Shown here one piece after another: positions 8,142 through 17,321 of a stretch of DNA of 55,786 nt. The translations under genes were made by a program, and so were the position numbers. Under the pieces are notes generated by a model. The model had not been told where the DNA came from. It did not search any database and saw only the letters and a list, made by a program, of their open reading frames with translations. How positions within the stretch are numbered: the first letter of the stretch is position 1; each line of letters starts with the position of its first letter. This DNA comes from Helicobacteraceae bacterium (lineage in GTDB: Bacteria > Campylobacterota > Campylobacteria > Campylobacterales > Sulfurimonadaceae). The stretch covers positions 1 through 55,786 of the forward strand of contig CANMJR010000018.1 of the NCBI GenBank assembly GCA_947498025.1, given 5' to 3'.

Positions 8142-10064
8142 CTAAACTCCTAAACCTGATAAAATTATTTTAATTTCACCAGAATATCTAACTGCCAGTC
8201 CAAAAACTACAGCGAATGATAACAAACCTATAGTACCTGCAACCATCCACTTAAGCATAGTTGAGAGATTTCCGCTCTGCATTACTCTTGTTTTTTCGCC
8301 ACCTGCGTAAATTATGCCGGCTATGCCGTCGACTGTTGCATCCACAACTTTCATATCTACCTGTTTCCAAAATACCGATGAAAGTTCTCGATATGGCTTA
8401 ACTAAATACTCTTCATAAATATATGGAATATAGTATTGATTGCTCAAAGTTTTGTAACATAGGTTGTTTTCCATTTTAGATGTACCGTCTGGAACTTTCA
8501 CTTTGTTATTTGCATATTTTTTGTATGCAAAAGCTATTGCTAAAATAACAAAGAGTTGTGTTCCTATGGTCATTATCCAATATGCGATTGCACTATGAAC
8601 ATGGTACTCGGTTGCAGGAAGTACTGCTGTTACCATCTCGAAGTATGTCATTTTAAATGAACCCGCAATGATTGCTAACAACAGGAGTGGACTCATAGCA
8701 ACTAACATAAATTTATATGCTTCATGTGGATGGATACCAAAGAGTTTATATCTCTCTTCACCATGAAAAATAAGTGCCACTAATCTAAATGAGTAGAACG
8801 CTGTTAAACCTGCTGTAAATAGTAGTACTGTGTAGATAATATAGTGATTCTCTACAAATCCGACTTCTAGGATTAAATCTTTTGAGAAAAATCCTGCGAA
8901 TGGATAGATTCCGGCAAGCGCAACTGAAGCAAGAGTCATCATAATAAATGTACCCTTCATCACTTTGCGTAAACCGCCCATTTTAAACGGGTCAAGTTCA
9001 TTGTGCATAGCATGCATAACATTACCTGCACCCAAGAAAAGAAGTGCTTTGAAGAAAGCGTGTGCCATTAAGTGAAACAGTGCAACCCAGTAAGCACCCA
9101 AACCGGCAGCGACAAACATGTAGCCCAGTTGTGAAAGTGTAGAGTATGCAATAATTCTCTTCATATCACGATTTACTAACGCCATAGAAGCTGCAAATAG
9201 TGCCACAAATGCTCCTAGCGAAGCGATAAAGAGACCGACATTCGGGATTAAATCATATAAAGGATTTGCACGAACAACCAAATATACACCGGCCGTTACC
9301 ATAGTCGCAGCATGGATGAGGGCAGAAACAGGAGTTGGACCCTCCATGGCATCTGCAAGCCATGTATGAAGTGGAAACTGAGCTGATTTACCCATGGCAC
9401 CGATAAATAGAAAGATTCCCATCCATGTTAATACCTCTTTATCTAGACTGCCCACTGTAGCAAATACTTGGTCATATTGAAGTGAACCTGTGTTCCAATA
9501 CACTAAGAATATGCCTATTAACATTCCAAGGTCGGCTATACGATTCATAATAAACGCTTCATTCGCTGCCCAAGTTGCACTCTCTTTATGGTACCAAAAC
9601 CCGATAAGTAGCCATGAACAAAGACCTACTCCTTCCCAACCTATAAATAGACCTGCAAAGTTATCACTCATAACAAGAATCATCATTGAAAAAACGAATG
9701 CTGAAAGGTAAGAGAAAAATCTGTTGAAACCTTTGTCGTGATCCATGTATCCGATTGAGTAGAAATGAACAACTGTTGATACCAAAGTTACAACCATCAT
9801 CATAGTCACAGAAACCTGGTCTACAATAAAACCAAAAGGAATATACAAATCGCCTGTTGCCATCCATGTCATCATCTCAACATGTACTTTTTCGCCGCCA
9901 CTGAGTATGTAAATTAAAAGAACAGTGCTACTCACAAAAGATAATAAAAGCAACAAGCTCGGAACAACACCGGCGATTTTAGTTCTAGGAGACGCACCGA
10001 AGAGTCCGGCAAAGAGCGAACCGGCGAGCGGTGAAAATAGTGCTAGATATAAATACAGTTCCAT
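8142..10064 (-). CDS. nuoL: Complex I antiporter-like subunit NuoL
   Basis: NuoL (640 residues) is the distal proton-pumping subunit, which carries the long lateral helix running along the membrane arm. The family motif FPLHTWLADAMEGPTPVSAL is present near residues 230-255, and the buried glutamate is in FIGWEGVGLCSWLLIGFWYH near residue 145. Length (about 610-660 is usual) and the C-terminal hydrophobic segment fit. It follows nuoK by 4 bases in the operon. No odd features were seen. Confidence 0.96.
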   Translation of the reverse strand: MELYLYLALFSPLAGSLFAGLFGASPRTKIAGVVPSLLLLLSFVSSTVLLIYILSGGEKVHVEMMTWMATGDLYIPFGFIVDQVSVTMMMVVTLVSTVVHFYSIGYMDHDKGFNRFFSYLSAFVFSMMILVMSDNFAGLFIGWEGVGLCSWLLIGFWYHKESATWAANEAFIMNRIADLGMLIGIFLVYWNTGSLQYDQVFATVGSLDKEVLTWMGIFLFIGAMGKSAQFPLHTWLADAMEGPTPVSALIHAATMVTAGVYLVVRANPLYDLIPNVGLFIASLGAFVALFAASMALVNRDMKRIIAYSTLSQLGYMFVAAGLGAYWVALFHLMAHAFFKALLFLGAGNVMHAMHNELDPFKMGGLRKVMKGTFIMMTLASVALAGIYPFAGFFSKDLILEVGFVENHYIIYTVLLFTAGLTAFYSFRLVALIFHGEERYKLFGIHPHEAYKFMLVAMSPLLLLAIIAGSFKMTYFEMVTAVLPATEYHVHSAIAYWIMTIGTQLFVILAIAFAYKKYANNKVKVPDGTSKMENNLCYKTLSNQYYIPYIYEEYLVKPYRELSSVFWKQVDMKVVDATVDGIAGIIYAGGEKTRVMQSGNLSTMLKWMVAGTIGLLSFAVVFGLAVRYSGEIKIILSGLGV

Positions 10065-10068
10065 ACTT

Positions 10069-10377
10069 CTATCCTCTCATCGTTGACATGTGATCTAAGT
10101 CGATATTGCCATGGCGTTTGTGCCAAACAATCAATAGACCAAGTCCTACGGCTACTTCTGATGCAGCAATTGCAATTACAAAGAATACAAAAAGTTGACC
10201 GGTTAAATCACCGTAGTAGTGTGAAATCGCAGCAAAGGCAATATTTACAGAGTTGAGTAATATTTCAGTTGCGAAAAACAGTAAAAGAAGGTTTTTTCTA
10301 CGCATAACCCCAATCAATCCAATAGCAAAAAGGAGTGTTGAGAGTACAAGGTAGTGGTTCAGTCCTATTTCCATCAT
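10069..10377 (-). CDS. nuoK: Complex I membrane subunit NuoK
   Basis: NuoK (102 residues) has three transmembrane helices with the two conserved membrane glutamates that belong to the proton-translocation axis (FFATEILLNSVNIAF near residue 36 and AIAASEVAVGLGLLI near residue 72). Length matches the family. Its ATG overlaps the nuoJ stop by one base (TAATG), a typical coupling arrangement in nuo operons. Confidence 0.96.
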   Translation of the reverse strand: MMEIGLNHYLVLSTLLFAIGLIGVMRRKNLLLLFFATEILLNSVNIAFAAISHYYGDLTGQLFVFFVIAIAASEVAVGLGLLIVWHKRHGNIDLDHMSTMRG

Positions 10378-10949
10378 TAGAGCACCTTTTTGTGTTGTTC
10401 TTTTTTAGCATCGATTATCTCTGCATCATTCATAAGAGTAAGAGATAGATCCATTTTTTTACCGGCTAAAACAATTCCCGCAACCATTGCAACAAGGAGC
10501 ATTACGGCAGCAACTTCAAATGGAACCAGATATTTGGTAAAAAGAACCATACCAAGCTCTTGTGTATTTCCTGCGCCCTCAATCATAGGATGTAGCGCTA
10601 CAATATTTGTTGAAACCATTGGAGCAGCAAATATAACAACAATTAAAACTGCAGCTATAATGCTTAAACCAAAAACAATAAACTTGTTTCCATTCTTCTC
10701 TTTCACATCTCTTGTCGTATCAAAAAACATCATACCAAAAGCGTAAAGTGCCATAACCGCACCGGAATAAACAACGATTTGAATCGCACCTAAAAAGTCA
10801 GCACCTAGAATAAAGAAAAATGCTGATATAAATATCATTCCTGCCGCTAACGCCGTAAGTGCGTGCAACGCCTGTGTTGTTGTTACTGTTATAAAAAACA
10901 TCACAGTTGTCAAAAAAGCAAACAGATAAAAAGCAATCGCTTCAAACAT
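10377..10949 (-). CDS. nuoJ: Complex I membrane subunit NuoJ
   Basis: NuoJ (190 residues) is a five-helix membrane subunit next to the quinone module. The recognisable core is LGADFLGAIQIVVYSGAVMA, the conserved NuoJ helix that contains the pi-bulge seen in complex I structures. The C-terminus is a charged cytoplasmic tail (IIDAKKEQHKK). It lies 11 bases after nuoI and overlaps nuoK by one base. Confidence 0.95.
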   Translation of the reverse strand: MFEAIAFYLFAFLTTVMFFITVTTTQALHALTALAAGMIFISAFFFILGADFLGAIQIVVYSGAVMALYAFGMMFFDTTRDVKEKNGNKFIVFGLSIIAAVLIVVIFAAPMVSTNIVALHPMIEGAGNTQELGMVLFTKYLVPFEVAAVMLLVAMVAGIVLAGKKMDLSLTLMNDAEIIDAKKEQHKKVL

Positions 10950-10960
10950 AACTAAACTCC

Positions 10961-11581
10961 TTAATATGAGAGAGGTGTTTTTTTAACACGCTCATCTTCA
11001 TGTGGTGTGATAGCACCAAAACCTTCAAACTCTAGCTGTTTACCAGCCTTCAGCGCATCGATTGGTGTTAACATATCTTCAAACATTACAAAGTGTTCTC
11101 TCTGCTCGCTCGCATTTTCATAGCGTCCGCCATGTGTGATAGCAAGTTCGGGACAAACTTCAGCACAGTAGCCACAGAAAATACAGCGACCAAGATTGAT
11201 ACTGTACTCCGTAACTTCTTTGCGAGAGTTTTCATCCACTCTAGTGTCCATTCTGATACAGTCTGAGATACAAATCTTCTCGCAAAGACCACAACCTATA
11301 CATCTTTCAGTCCCTGATTCCCAGAGTCTCTTCATTTCGTGAACAGCTCGGTATCTTGGACCAATCGGCATTTTCTCTTGTGGATATTGGACAGTGTGAA
11401 TATCAAACTTAATCATCTCACGAAGAACGACCCATAAGCCAACAAAAAGTTCGCCCCTGAATGTTCTTTTTACAACTCTTTTAAATTTACCCCAGCCATC
11501 AGTAGGATAATCTTCTATATCTACTAAATAGTAGGTCTCGCTAACATTTCTGTTATTAAATTGCTCATGATTCATTCGCAT
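10961..11581 (-). CDS. nuoI: Complex I 2x[4Fe-4S] ferredoxin subunit NuoI
   Basis: NuoI (206 residues) carries the last two [4Fe-4S] clusters (N6a/N6b) that pass electrons toward NuoB and quinone. Two ferredoxin motifs are intact: CIGCGLCEKICISDC and CIFCGYCAEVCPE. The N-terminal part (WGKFKRVVKRTFRGELF, HTVQYPQEK) matches the amphipathic anchor to the membrane arm. It follows nuoH by 6 bases. Slightly longer than the smallest NuoI proteins, otherwise ordinary. Confidence 0.96.
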   Translation of the reverse strand: MRMNHEQFNNRNVSETYYLVDIEDYPTDGWGKFKRVVKRTFRGELFVGLWVVLREMIKFDIHTVQYPQEKMPIGPRYRAVHEMKRLWESGTERCIGCGLCEKICISDCIRMDTRVDENSRKEVTEYSINLGRCIFCGYCAEVCPELAITHGGRYENASEQREHFVMFEDMLTPIDALKAGKQLEFEGFGAITPHEDERVKKTPLSY

Positions 11582-11587
11582 CCCCTT

Positions 11588-12577
11588 CTAAAACATCATT
11601 ACTAAAGCAGTGATTACAATATTAATCACGGCAATCGGCATAAGCACTTTCCAGCACAGCCACATTAATTGGTCTGGTCTTATATCTGGCCAAGCGGCTC
11701 TTGTCCATAAGAAAAAGAAGAAGAAAAATGCCATTTTTCCAAGTAATCCTAAAGCACCAAGAAAACTTCCGTCTCCATATCCACCTAAGAAAAGGAGTGG
11801 TATTACAAATGAGATAAAGAACATATTCGCATATTCACCTATAAAGAAAAGACCCCATCGCATACCTGAGTATTCTGTACCGAATCCATCAATTATCTCA
11901 TGGTCATTTGCAATAAGGTGAAATGGTGTTCGTCCTGTCTCGGCAAAAGCAGCTATCCAAAAAAGTACAAATGCAACAGGTTGAGACCACACTAGCCAAT
12001 GAGTAATGCCTCCAGATTGATAAGCATTAAAATCAACAAGAGAGAGTGAACCGACAATCATAATCGGAGCTAGTATTGAAAGACCCGTTACAACCTCATA
12101 GGAGATAAACACTGCAGCACCCCTTGCAGCCGAGAGCAAAGAGAACTTATTAGCAGATGCCATACCGCCAAGAAGAGGTCCATACAAGCCAACGCCCATC
12201 ATGCCGAGGACATATAAAATACCTATGTTAATATCAGCAACTATCGGATGAACCGTGTAACCAAAGAGTGTAAATTGTGGCAAAAAAGGTATTGCAGCAG
12301 CAGCCATAAATGCTGTAGCCGCGGTGATAACCGGTGCAATTTTAAAGATATTAGGCACAACATTACTTGGGATAATATCTTCTTTTGTAAAAAGTTTTAC
12401 ACCGTCGGCTGCAACTTGCAATAAACCGTAGGGTCCAACATTCATAGGTCCCAGACGACGCTGCATAAAAGCAAGAACTTTTCTCTCAAAATAGGTTCCA
12501 ATCCCCGCCAAAGCAGAGAATATAAGTAAAACAACAACGACCTTAATAACCGTTTCTATTAAATACGCTACATCCAT
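11588..12577 (-). CDS. nuoH: Complex I quinone-site membrane subunit NuoH
   Basis: NuoH (329 residues) joins the hydrophilic and membrane arms and forms part of the quinone chamber. Family signatures are intact: FERKVLAFMQRRLGPMNVGP near the N-terminus and FAETGRTPFHLIANDHEII near residues 210-230. There are eight predicted helices. It lies one base after nuoG2 and six before nuoI. Confidence 0.96.
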   Translation of the reverse strand: MDVAYLIETVIKVVVVLLIFSALAGIGTYFERKVLAFMQRRLGPMNVGPYGLLQVAADGVKLFTKEDIIPSNVVPNIFKIAPVITAATAFMAAAAIPFLPQFTLFGYTVHPIVADINIGILYVLGMMGVGLYGPLLGGMASANKFSLLSAARGAAVFISYEVVTGLSILAPIMIVGSLSLVDFNAYQSGGITHWLVWSQPVAFVLFWIAAFAETGRTPFHLIANDHEIIDGFGTEYSGMRWGLFFIGEYANMFFISFVIPLLFLGGYGDGSFLGALGLLGKMAFFFFFFLWTRAAWPDIRPDQLMWLCWKVLMPIAVINIVITALVMMF

Positions 12578-12578
12578 A

Positions 12579-15068
12579 TTACACCCTTTCTATCGAAGCT
12601 GAATTAAAACGGTAACCGCCAAAGAGAGCCTCTGAATTTAATTTACTATCAAAAGTCGGCAGACATAGTATGCTGCCGCCTATTTTGTTGTCACTCACGA
12701 TTTTAGCAACTATTTCGCCTTTGTCGCTTTTGATACGCACACTCTCGCCCTCATTGAACTCAGATTTTGCCAAATACTCAGCACTCATGTAAACACCGCT
12801 TACCTCATCAAGGTTCGTAGATTTATTTGTAAATTCACTGAATTGTCTTACAGGATTTACTAAATAAATCAAACTCTCTCCAAGAGATAATACAGTGTCT
12901 ATTTTTTCTACACTTTCATTTTCGGCATGTGAAACGGCTACATTTTTTAGTTTATAACCGCGAACCTCTTCGCCTGCATTCGTATAGTGGTTTGGCAACA
13001 AGTCAAACTTTTCAGACTTAAAGCCCTTTGACAAAGGAAGACATGGCGTATAGCTGATTGTGTTTTCAGCGCTCAGCCCAAGTGCATTTGCAATGTCATT
13101 CAGCTCATAACCGCCATAAGAGAGTGCCGCATTCGTAGGATTTACTCTTTTGTTAATTGAAGTTAAAGTTCCTTCTTGCTGATTCATGCTCGGCATGTCT
13201 AAATCGCCATCGCCTAGAGCTGAGAGCGTAAAGTCACCCTTTGTATTGTACCCTATAGAGTATTTGCCGATTTCACTTGAGAGTTCATTGATAAGAGCAA
13301 CCCCTAAGCTATTTGTCAAAGATGGAATCATAACAAGTTGAAATGCACTGTATTTTTCAATAAGAGCGACTAGACGAGCCAAGTTTTTAGCATGTGGATG
13401 CGCATATAAATCTGCTCCCACAACCAAAGAGAAAGTCTCTTTTTTAGCAAGCAGTTTCTCTAAAGTATCGCTAAAATCTTTCGATGCTCCGACAAGCTCA
13501 AAGAGTCTGTTGTCATCAACTTCAACCTCTTTGGAGATTTTTTTAGGAACTATTTTAGATACTTTTTCTTCTACCTCTTCTTCTATGCCTGTTTCTTCAT
13601 TCATTTTCATACTTTTTACAACTTCTACTATCGTCTCTTTGATAGTCTCTTCAATAGTTATAGTTTTAGTAGAGTGAAATGATGCCAAATAGGCAGCAAT
13701 CTTCGCCGGCAACTTCTCTTTGTCTGCAAACAAATCAAGAAGAAGGTATAAAATAGTCTCTTCTTGAAGTGGTTTATGCTTGATGCTTACGATGCTTTTG
13801 CCTAAACCGTCAATAATCGGGTCACTCAGCGGGTGGAAATAGAGCGCCGCACCTTTATTGACTGTCAGTGAGTTATTGAGTGCATATCTTGCATTTGGAT
13901 TGTCGCTTTTCATCGCTGTTCCAACGGAAACTATAAAATTGCTCTGGGCAACTTCCTGAAGAGTACCACTGTAAAGAGTTGTACCACTAATTTCTGAATA
14001 ATTTTTCAAAAATGTTTGAAACGCTAAAGCTTCATTGTTTACAAGTTTATAACCAAATTTCTCTTTGAGCTTTTCTAAAATCAATGCTTCTTCATTTGTA
14101 ATCGTTGAAGTGAACTTAATAGTGTCCGCTTTTTTAAATGCTTCAACTGCTTTATTAAATGCTGCTTCATCTTTTGTTACATTGGCATTTTGGTAATCAA
14201 ATCCATATCTGCCGGCTCCACAAAGTGAAACATAGTTCCACTCATTCATAACACGATAGATTTTATCTTCCGGATTTGCAATGCTTTCATGTTTTACATC
14301 GTAAGAAATTTGACATCCTGCGCTACAGTGTCCGCATGTCGCTGGAATTTGTTTGAGCTCCCATGCGTTTGATTTATAAATAAAATGGGTGTCCGTAAGT
14401 GCTCCAACAGGGCAAACAGCAGCGCACTCTCCACAAGAGGTACAATCAAGCACATCCGTGCCGTTTGTAAGACCGATGATGGATTTGTTGAGTTTATTCC
14501 ACATGCTGTATGCATCTTTCGGCATACTCTCTTTATACTCTGCAGCAAGTGCATCACCGCCCCTTGCAACTGTTTTGAGAGAGTTGTCGCCAATCATATC
14601 TTTACAAACAGTGACACATCGCTCACAAACAATACACAAGCCGGCGTCATAGTGAATATGACCCCAATCTTTAGAAGGTCTTGCAACATCTTTTACAGAG
14701 TAGCTTTGGGCATCCACGCCCATTTCTAAAGTGTAATTTTGCAGTTCGCATTCGCCTGATTGGTCGCAAACACCGCACTGAAGAGGATGATTGACATCAT
14801 AAACTTCCATGATTGCACGACGCTCTTGTTTAATAGCATCCGTAGTTGTCGTGATGTTCATTCCATCTTTAGCTTTTGCATTACATGCATAGACCTGTTT
14901 CCCGTCCGCTTCGACAAGACAAATACGACAAGCTAATGTTGGACTGCATCTTGTTAAATAACATATTGCAGGAATAAAAACACCATTCGCACGAGCAGCG
15001 CTTAAGAGATACTCGCCCTCTTGCGTATGAATTGTTTTTCCGTCAATATTTATAGTAATTTCACTCAT
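12579..15068 (-). CDS. nuoG: Complex I NuoG paralogue 2
   Basis: This 829-residue protein is a second NuoG-type subunit directly behind the first. In order it has a [2Fe-2S] domain (CYLTRCSPTLACRICLVEA, then YACNAK), the His-Cys [4Fe-4S] motif HPLQCGVCDQSGEC, two ferredoxin clusters (CIVCERCVTVC and CTSCGECAAVCPVGA), a further CGHCSAGC cluster motif, and a molybdopterin-oxidoreductase-like C-terminal half that probably binds no cofactor. A charged insertion with many Glu and Lys residues (about residues 465-520, around VEVVKSMKMNEETGIEEEVE) is absent from the upstream paralogue. The start overlaps the preceding gene's stop by 8 bases. The pair may form one complex or alternative complexes; the sequence cannot tell which. 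Confidence 0.92.
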   Translation of the reverse strand: MSEITINIDGKTIHTQEGEYLLSAARANGVFIPAICYLTRCSPTLACRICLVEADGKQVYACNAKAKDGMNITTTTDAIKQERRAIMEVYDVNHPLQCGVCDQSGECELQNYTLEMGVDAQSYSVKDVARPSKDWGHIHYDAGLCIVCERCVTVCKDMIGDNSLKTVARGGDALAAEYKESMPKDAYSMWNKLNKSIIGLTNGTDVLDCTSCGECAAVCPVGALTDTHFIYKSNAWELKQIPATCGHCSAGCQISYDVKHESIANPEDKIYRVMNEWNYVSLCGAGRYGFDYQNANVTKDEAAFNKAVEAFKKADTIKFTSTITNEEALILEKLKEKFGYKLVNNEALAFQTFLKNYSEISGTTLYSGTLQEVAQSNFIVSVGTAMKSDNPNARYALNNSLTVNKGAALYFHPLSDPIIDGLGKSIVSIKHKPLQEETILYLLLDLFADKEKLPAKIAAYLASFHSTKTITIEETIKETIVEVVKSMKMNEETGIEEEVEEKVSKIVPKKISKEVEVDDNRLFELVGASKDFSDTLEKLLAKKETFSLVVGADLYAHPHAKNLARLVALIEKYSAFQLVMIPSLTNSLGVALINELSSEIGKYSIGYNTKGDFTLSALGDGDLDMPSMNQQEGTLTSINKRVNPTNAALSYGGYELNDIANALGLSAENTISYTPCLPLSKGFKSEKFDLLPNHYTNAGEEVRGYKLKNVAVSHAENESVEKIDTVLSLGESLIYLVNPVRQFSEFTNKSTNLDEVSGVYMSAEYLAKSEFNEGESVRIKSDKGEIVAKIVSDNKIGGSILCLPTFDSKLNSEALFGGYRFNSASIERV

Positions 15069-17310
15069 GTGATACTCTCATTATTTTAGATTTTTCAAAC
15101 TTATATCTGCTTGCATCTGCGACATTATCAAACATAGGATTGAGCGCTATCGTTCCCTTGAGGGTGTTATCAAGCTTAAACTCTCTAATAATCATTTGAG
15201 TGCCAAATCGTATCTCAACTCTGTCTCCATCCGAAATTCTGGCTGCCGTTGCAAATTGAGCCGAACCTCGTAGAGTATTGTCTTTTTCAAGCTGTTTTGT
15301 TATATTTGTATAGCCGTTAAACTGTAAAACCGGGTTAGAGTTATAAATGACTGTACCGTTAAACTCCGGTAAATCACTTACTGTTTCAAGTTTACCGTTC
15401 ATCTCACATGCCACTTCATCAAGCAGATAGCCTCGAGTATCCTTGCCCAATGGAGATAAAAAGTTTGACAAAGAGTCAAAATTAATATTTTTAAACCCTG
15501 ATTTAGGATTTAAGTTAGCTGTATAATCTACCGTATTTTTACTCTCAACTCCGCATGCAGATGCTAAGTCACTCAGGGTATAGCCATCAAATTTTACTGC
15601 AACATTTGTAGGAAGAACTCTGTTGTCGATATTTACAAAAGTTCCCTCCTGTTGGTTGAGTGCGCCAACCGATAAATTTGCAAATTTAAGTGATGAGATT
15701 AGGAAATTACCTTTGGCGTTGTATCCAACTACATCAATGCAATCTTCATCTTCATCTAAATCGGCAATAAGTGAAACACCGAGTGTATTTACTTCGTTTG
15801 GCACAATTATTAAAGAGAAGTCACTGTGTTTTTCAATCAGAGCTGCCAATTTAGCGATATTCAGAGCTCTTTCATGCGCTATCAAATCATTTCCGATTAT
15901 CAGAACATGATTTTTTGTTCTTGAAAATGACTTAATCATCTCTGAAATCTCTTCATGTCCGATGTTACTCTCAGCTTCAAGATAGCCTAAATCAAGTGCA
16001 TCAAAAAATGCTCTTTCATCCTCTCCTAGGTCAGCATCTTTAAGTAGGGCATTCGCCAAAAGTGCTAGTACGCCCTCTTCAGTGCCAACCTCATACTTCA
16101 TAAACTGCGTCACTGTATTTTGCATTAAAGCATCTTCTATTGGATGTGCATAGACTATTTTCGCACCGTTATGTTTTGAAGCGGTTGTCAGAGCATATCT
16201 CAGTGCCGGATTATCAGTTGCTACTCTTGTGCCTATTACAATCGCTGCATCTGAGAGTTTTATTGCATCAAGTGAACCGCTGTGGTGTTTTTTACCGCTT
16301 ATGGAGCTGTATGCTTTCATAAATTCTTGATATTTTCTAGCATCTTCATTGAAGAGTTTAATACCTAGTTTCTCTTTGAGAAGTTGTAAAATATGCGTCT
16401 CTTCGTTAGTAATCATAGATGAAAAACGGATAACTTTTGCACCTTGAACGGCTTCAACAGCTTTGTGAAACGCCGTTTCATCACTTGTATCTCTATTCTC
16501 AAAGTCAAAACCGAAACGACCTGCGCCGCACAGAGATGCAAATTCAAAATTGTTTTTTACTCTATAGATGGATGCATCGCCGTTAATTCCTACATGACGC
16601 GTCTCGTATTCTAAAGAACAGCCTGCCGAACAGTGCACACATGTCGCAGGTACCCTCTCTAGTTCCCAAGCATTCGCACTGTATTTAAAGTCAGAGCTGA
16701 CAAGTGCGCCAACAGGACAGACAGCAATACACTCTCCACAAAAAGTACAATCAAGAGTCTCACTGTTTTTAGGAATAATAGTCGAACTGTATCCGCCAAA
16801 TTTAACCTCAATTGCATCATCACCGATTACTTCATTACATACATGAACACACTTTTCACATAAGATGCACAGAGACGGGTCATAATTAATTAAGCCCCAA
16901 TTCTCAATCTTTCGAGCTTGGTCTCTTGCACTGAAGTTTTGAGTAGATACCCCAAACTCAAGTGTTTTGTTTTGCAAATCACATTCGCCTGATTTATCGC
17001 AAACACCGCACTCTAGTGGGTGGTTTACATCATAAAGCTTCATGATGTTTGTTCGCTCATGCTCAAGCTCTTTTGTGTTTGTTGTAATCTCTATGCCCTC
17101 AGTTGGAGGAGTGTTGCAGCTTAATACAAACCCCTCAACCCCTTTAGCTTCAACAACACACATGCGGCAAGAGGCACATGGAGTTGTTTTTGAGATATAG
17201 CACATAGTAGGAATGTAGATGCCATTTTTGCGAGCCACGTTTAAAATCGTCTCGCCTTTTTTAGCCTCAACAGAGATACCGTCAATTTTAAAATTTATTA
17301 ATTTTTCCAT
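15061..17310 (-). CDS. nuoG: Complex I NuoG paralogue 1
   Basis: This 749-residue NuoG subunit carries the Fe-S chain of the peripheral arm. Motifs in order are the [2Fe-2S] cysteines in CYISKTTPCASCRMCVVEA and LSCNTPP, HPLECGVCDKSGEC, CILCEKCVHVC, CTFCGECIAVCPVGA and CVHCSAGC, then a long molybdopterin-oxidoreductase-like region. I chose the ATG at 17310 (MEKLINFKIDGIS): AGGAGG at 17318-17323 (minus strand) lies 7 bases upstream, whereas an upstream in-frame start at 17361 would sit inside the previous gene and add 17 residues before the conserved ferredoxin fold. The ribosome binding site overlaps the stop codon of the FAD protein gene, suggesting coupling. Confidence 0.93.
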   Translation of the reverse strand: MEKLINFKIDGISVEAKKGETILNVARKNGIYIPTMCYISKTTPCASCRMCVVEAKGVEGFVLSCNTPPTEGIEITTNTKELEHERTNIMKLYDVNHPLECGVCDKSGECDLQNKTLEFGVSTQNFSARDQARKIENWGLINYDPSLCILCEKCVHVCNEVIGDDAIEVKFGGYSSTIIPKNSETLDCTFCGECIAVCPVGALVSSDFKYSANAWELERVPATCVHCSAGCSLEYETRHVGINGDASIYRVKNNFEFASLCGAGRFGFDFENRDTSDETAFHKAVEAVQGAKVIRFSSMITNEETHILQLLKEKLGIKLFNEDARKYQEFMKAYSSISGKKHHSGSLDAIKLSDAAIVIGTRVATDNPALRYALTTASKHNGAKIVYAHPIEDALMQNTVTQFMKYEVGTEEGVLALLANALLKDADLGEDERAFFDALDLGYLEAESNIGHEEISEMIKSFSRTKNHVLIIGNDLIAHERALNIAKLAALIEKHSDFSLIIVPNEVNTLGVSLIADLDEDEDCIDVVGYNAKGNFLISSLKFANLSVGALNQQEGTFVNIDNRVLPTNVAVKFDGYTLSDLASACGVESKNTVDYTANLNPKSGFKNINFDSLSNFLSPLGKDTRGYLLDEVACEMNGKLETVSDLPEFNGTVIYNSNPVLQFNGYTNITKQLEKDNTLRGSAQFATAARISDGDRVEIRFGTQMIIREFKLDNTLKGTIALNPMFDNVADASRYKFEKSKIMRVSHE

Positions 17311-17321
17311 AACCATACCTC

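Noticed and set aside
10390-10746. 118-codon plus-strand ORF inside nuoJ
   Set aside because: It is antisense to nuoJ; the Thr/Ile/Ala-rich translation is the mirror of membrane-helix codons.
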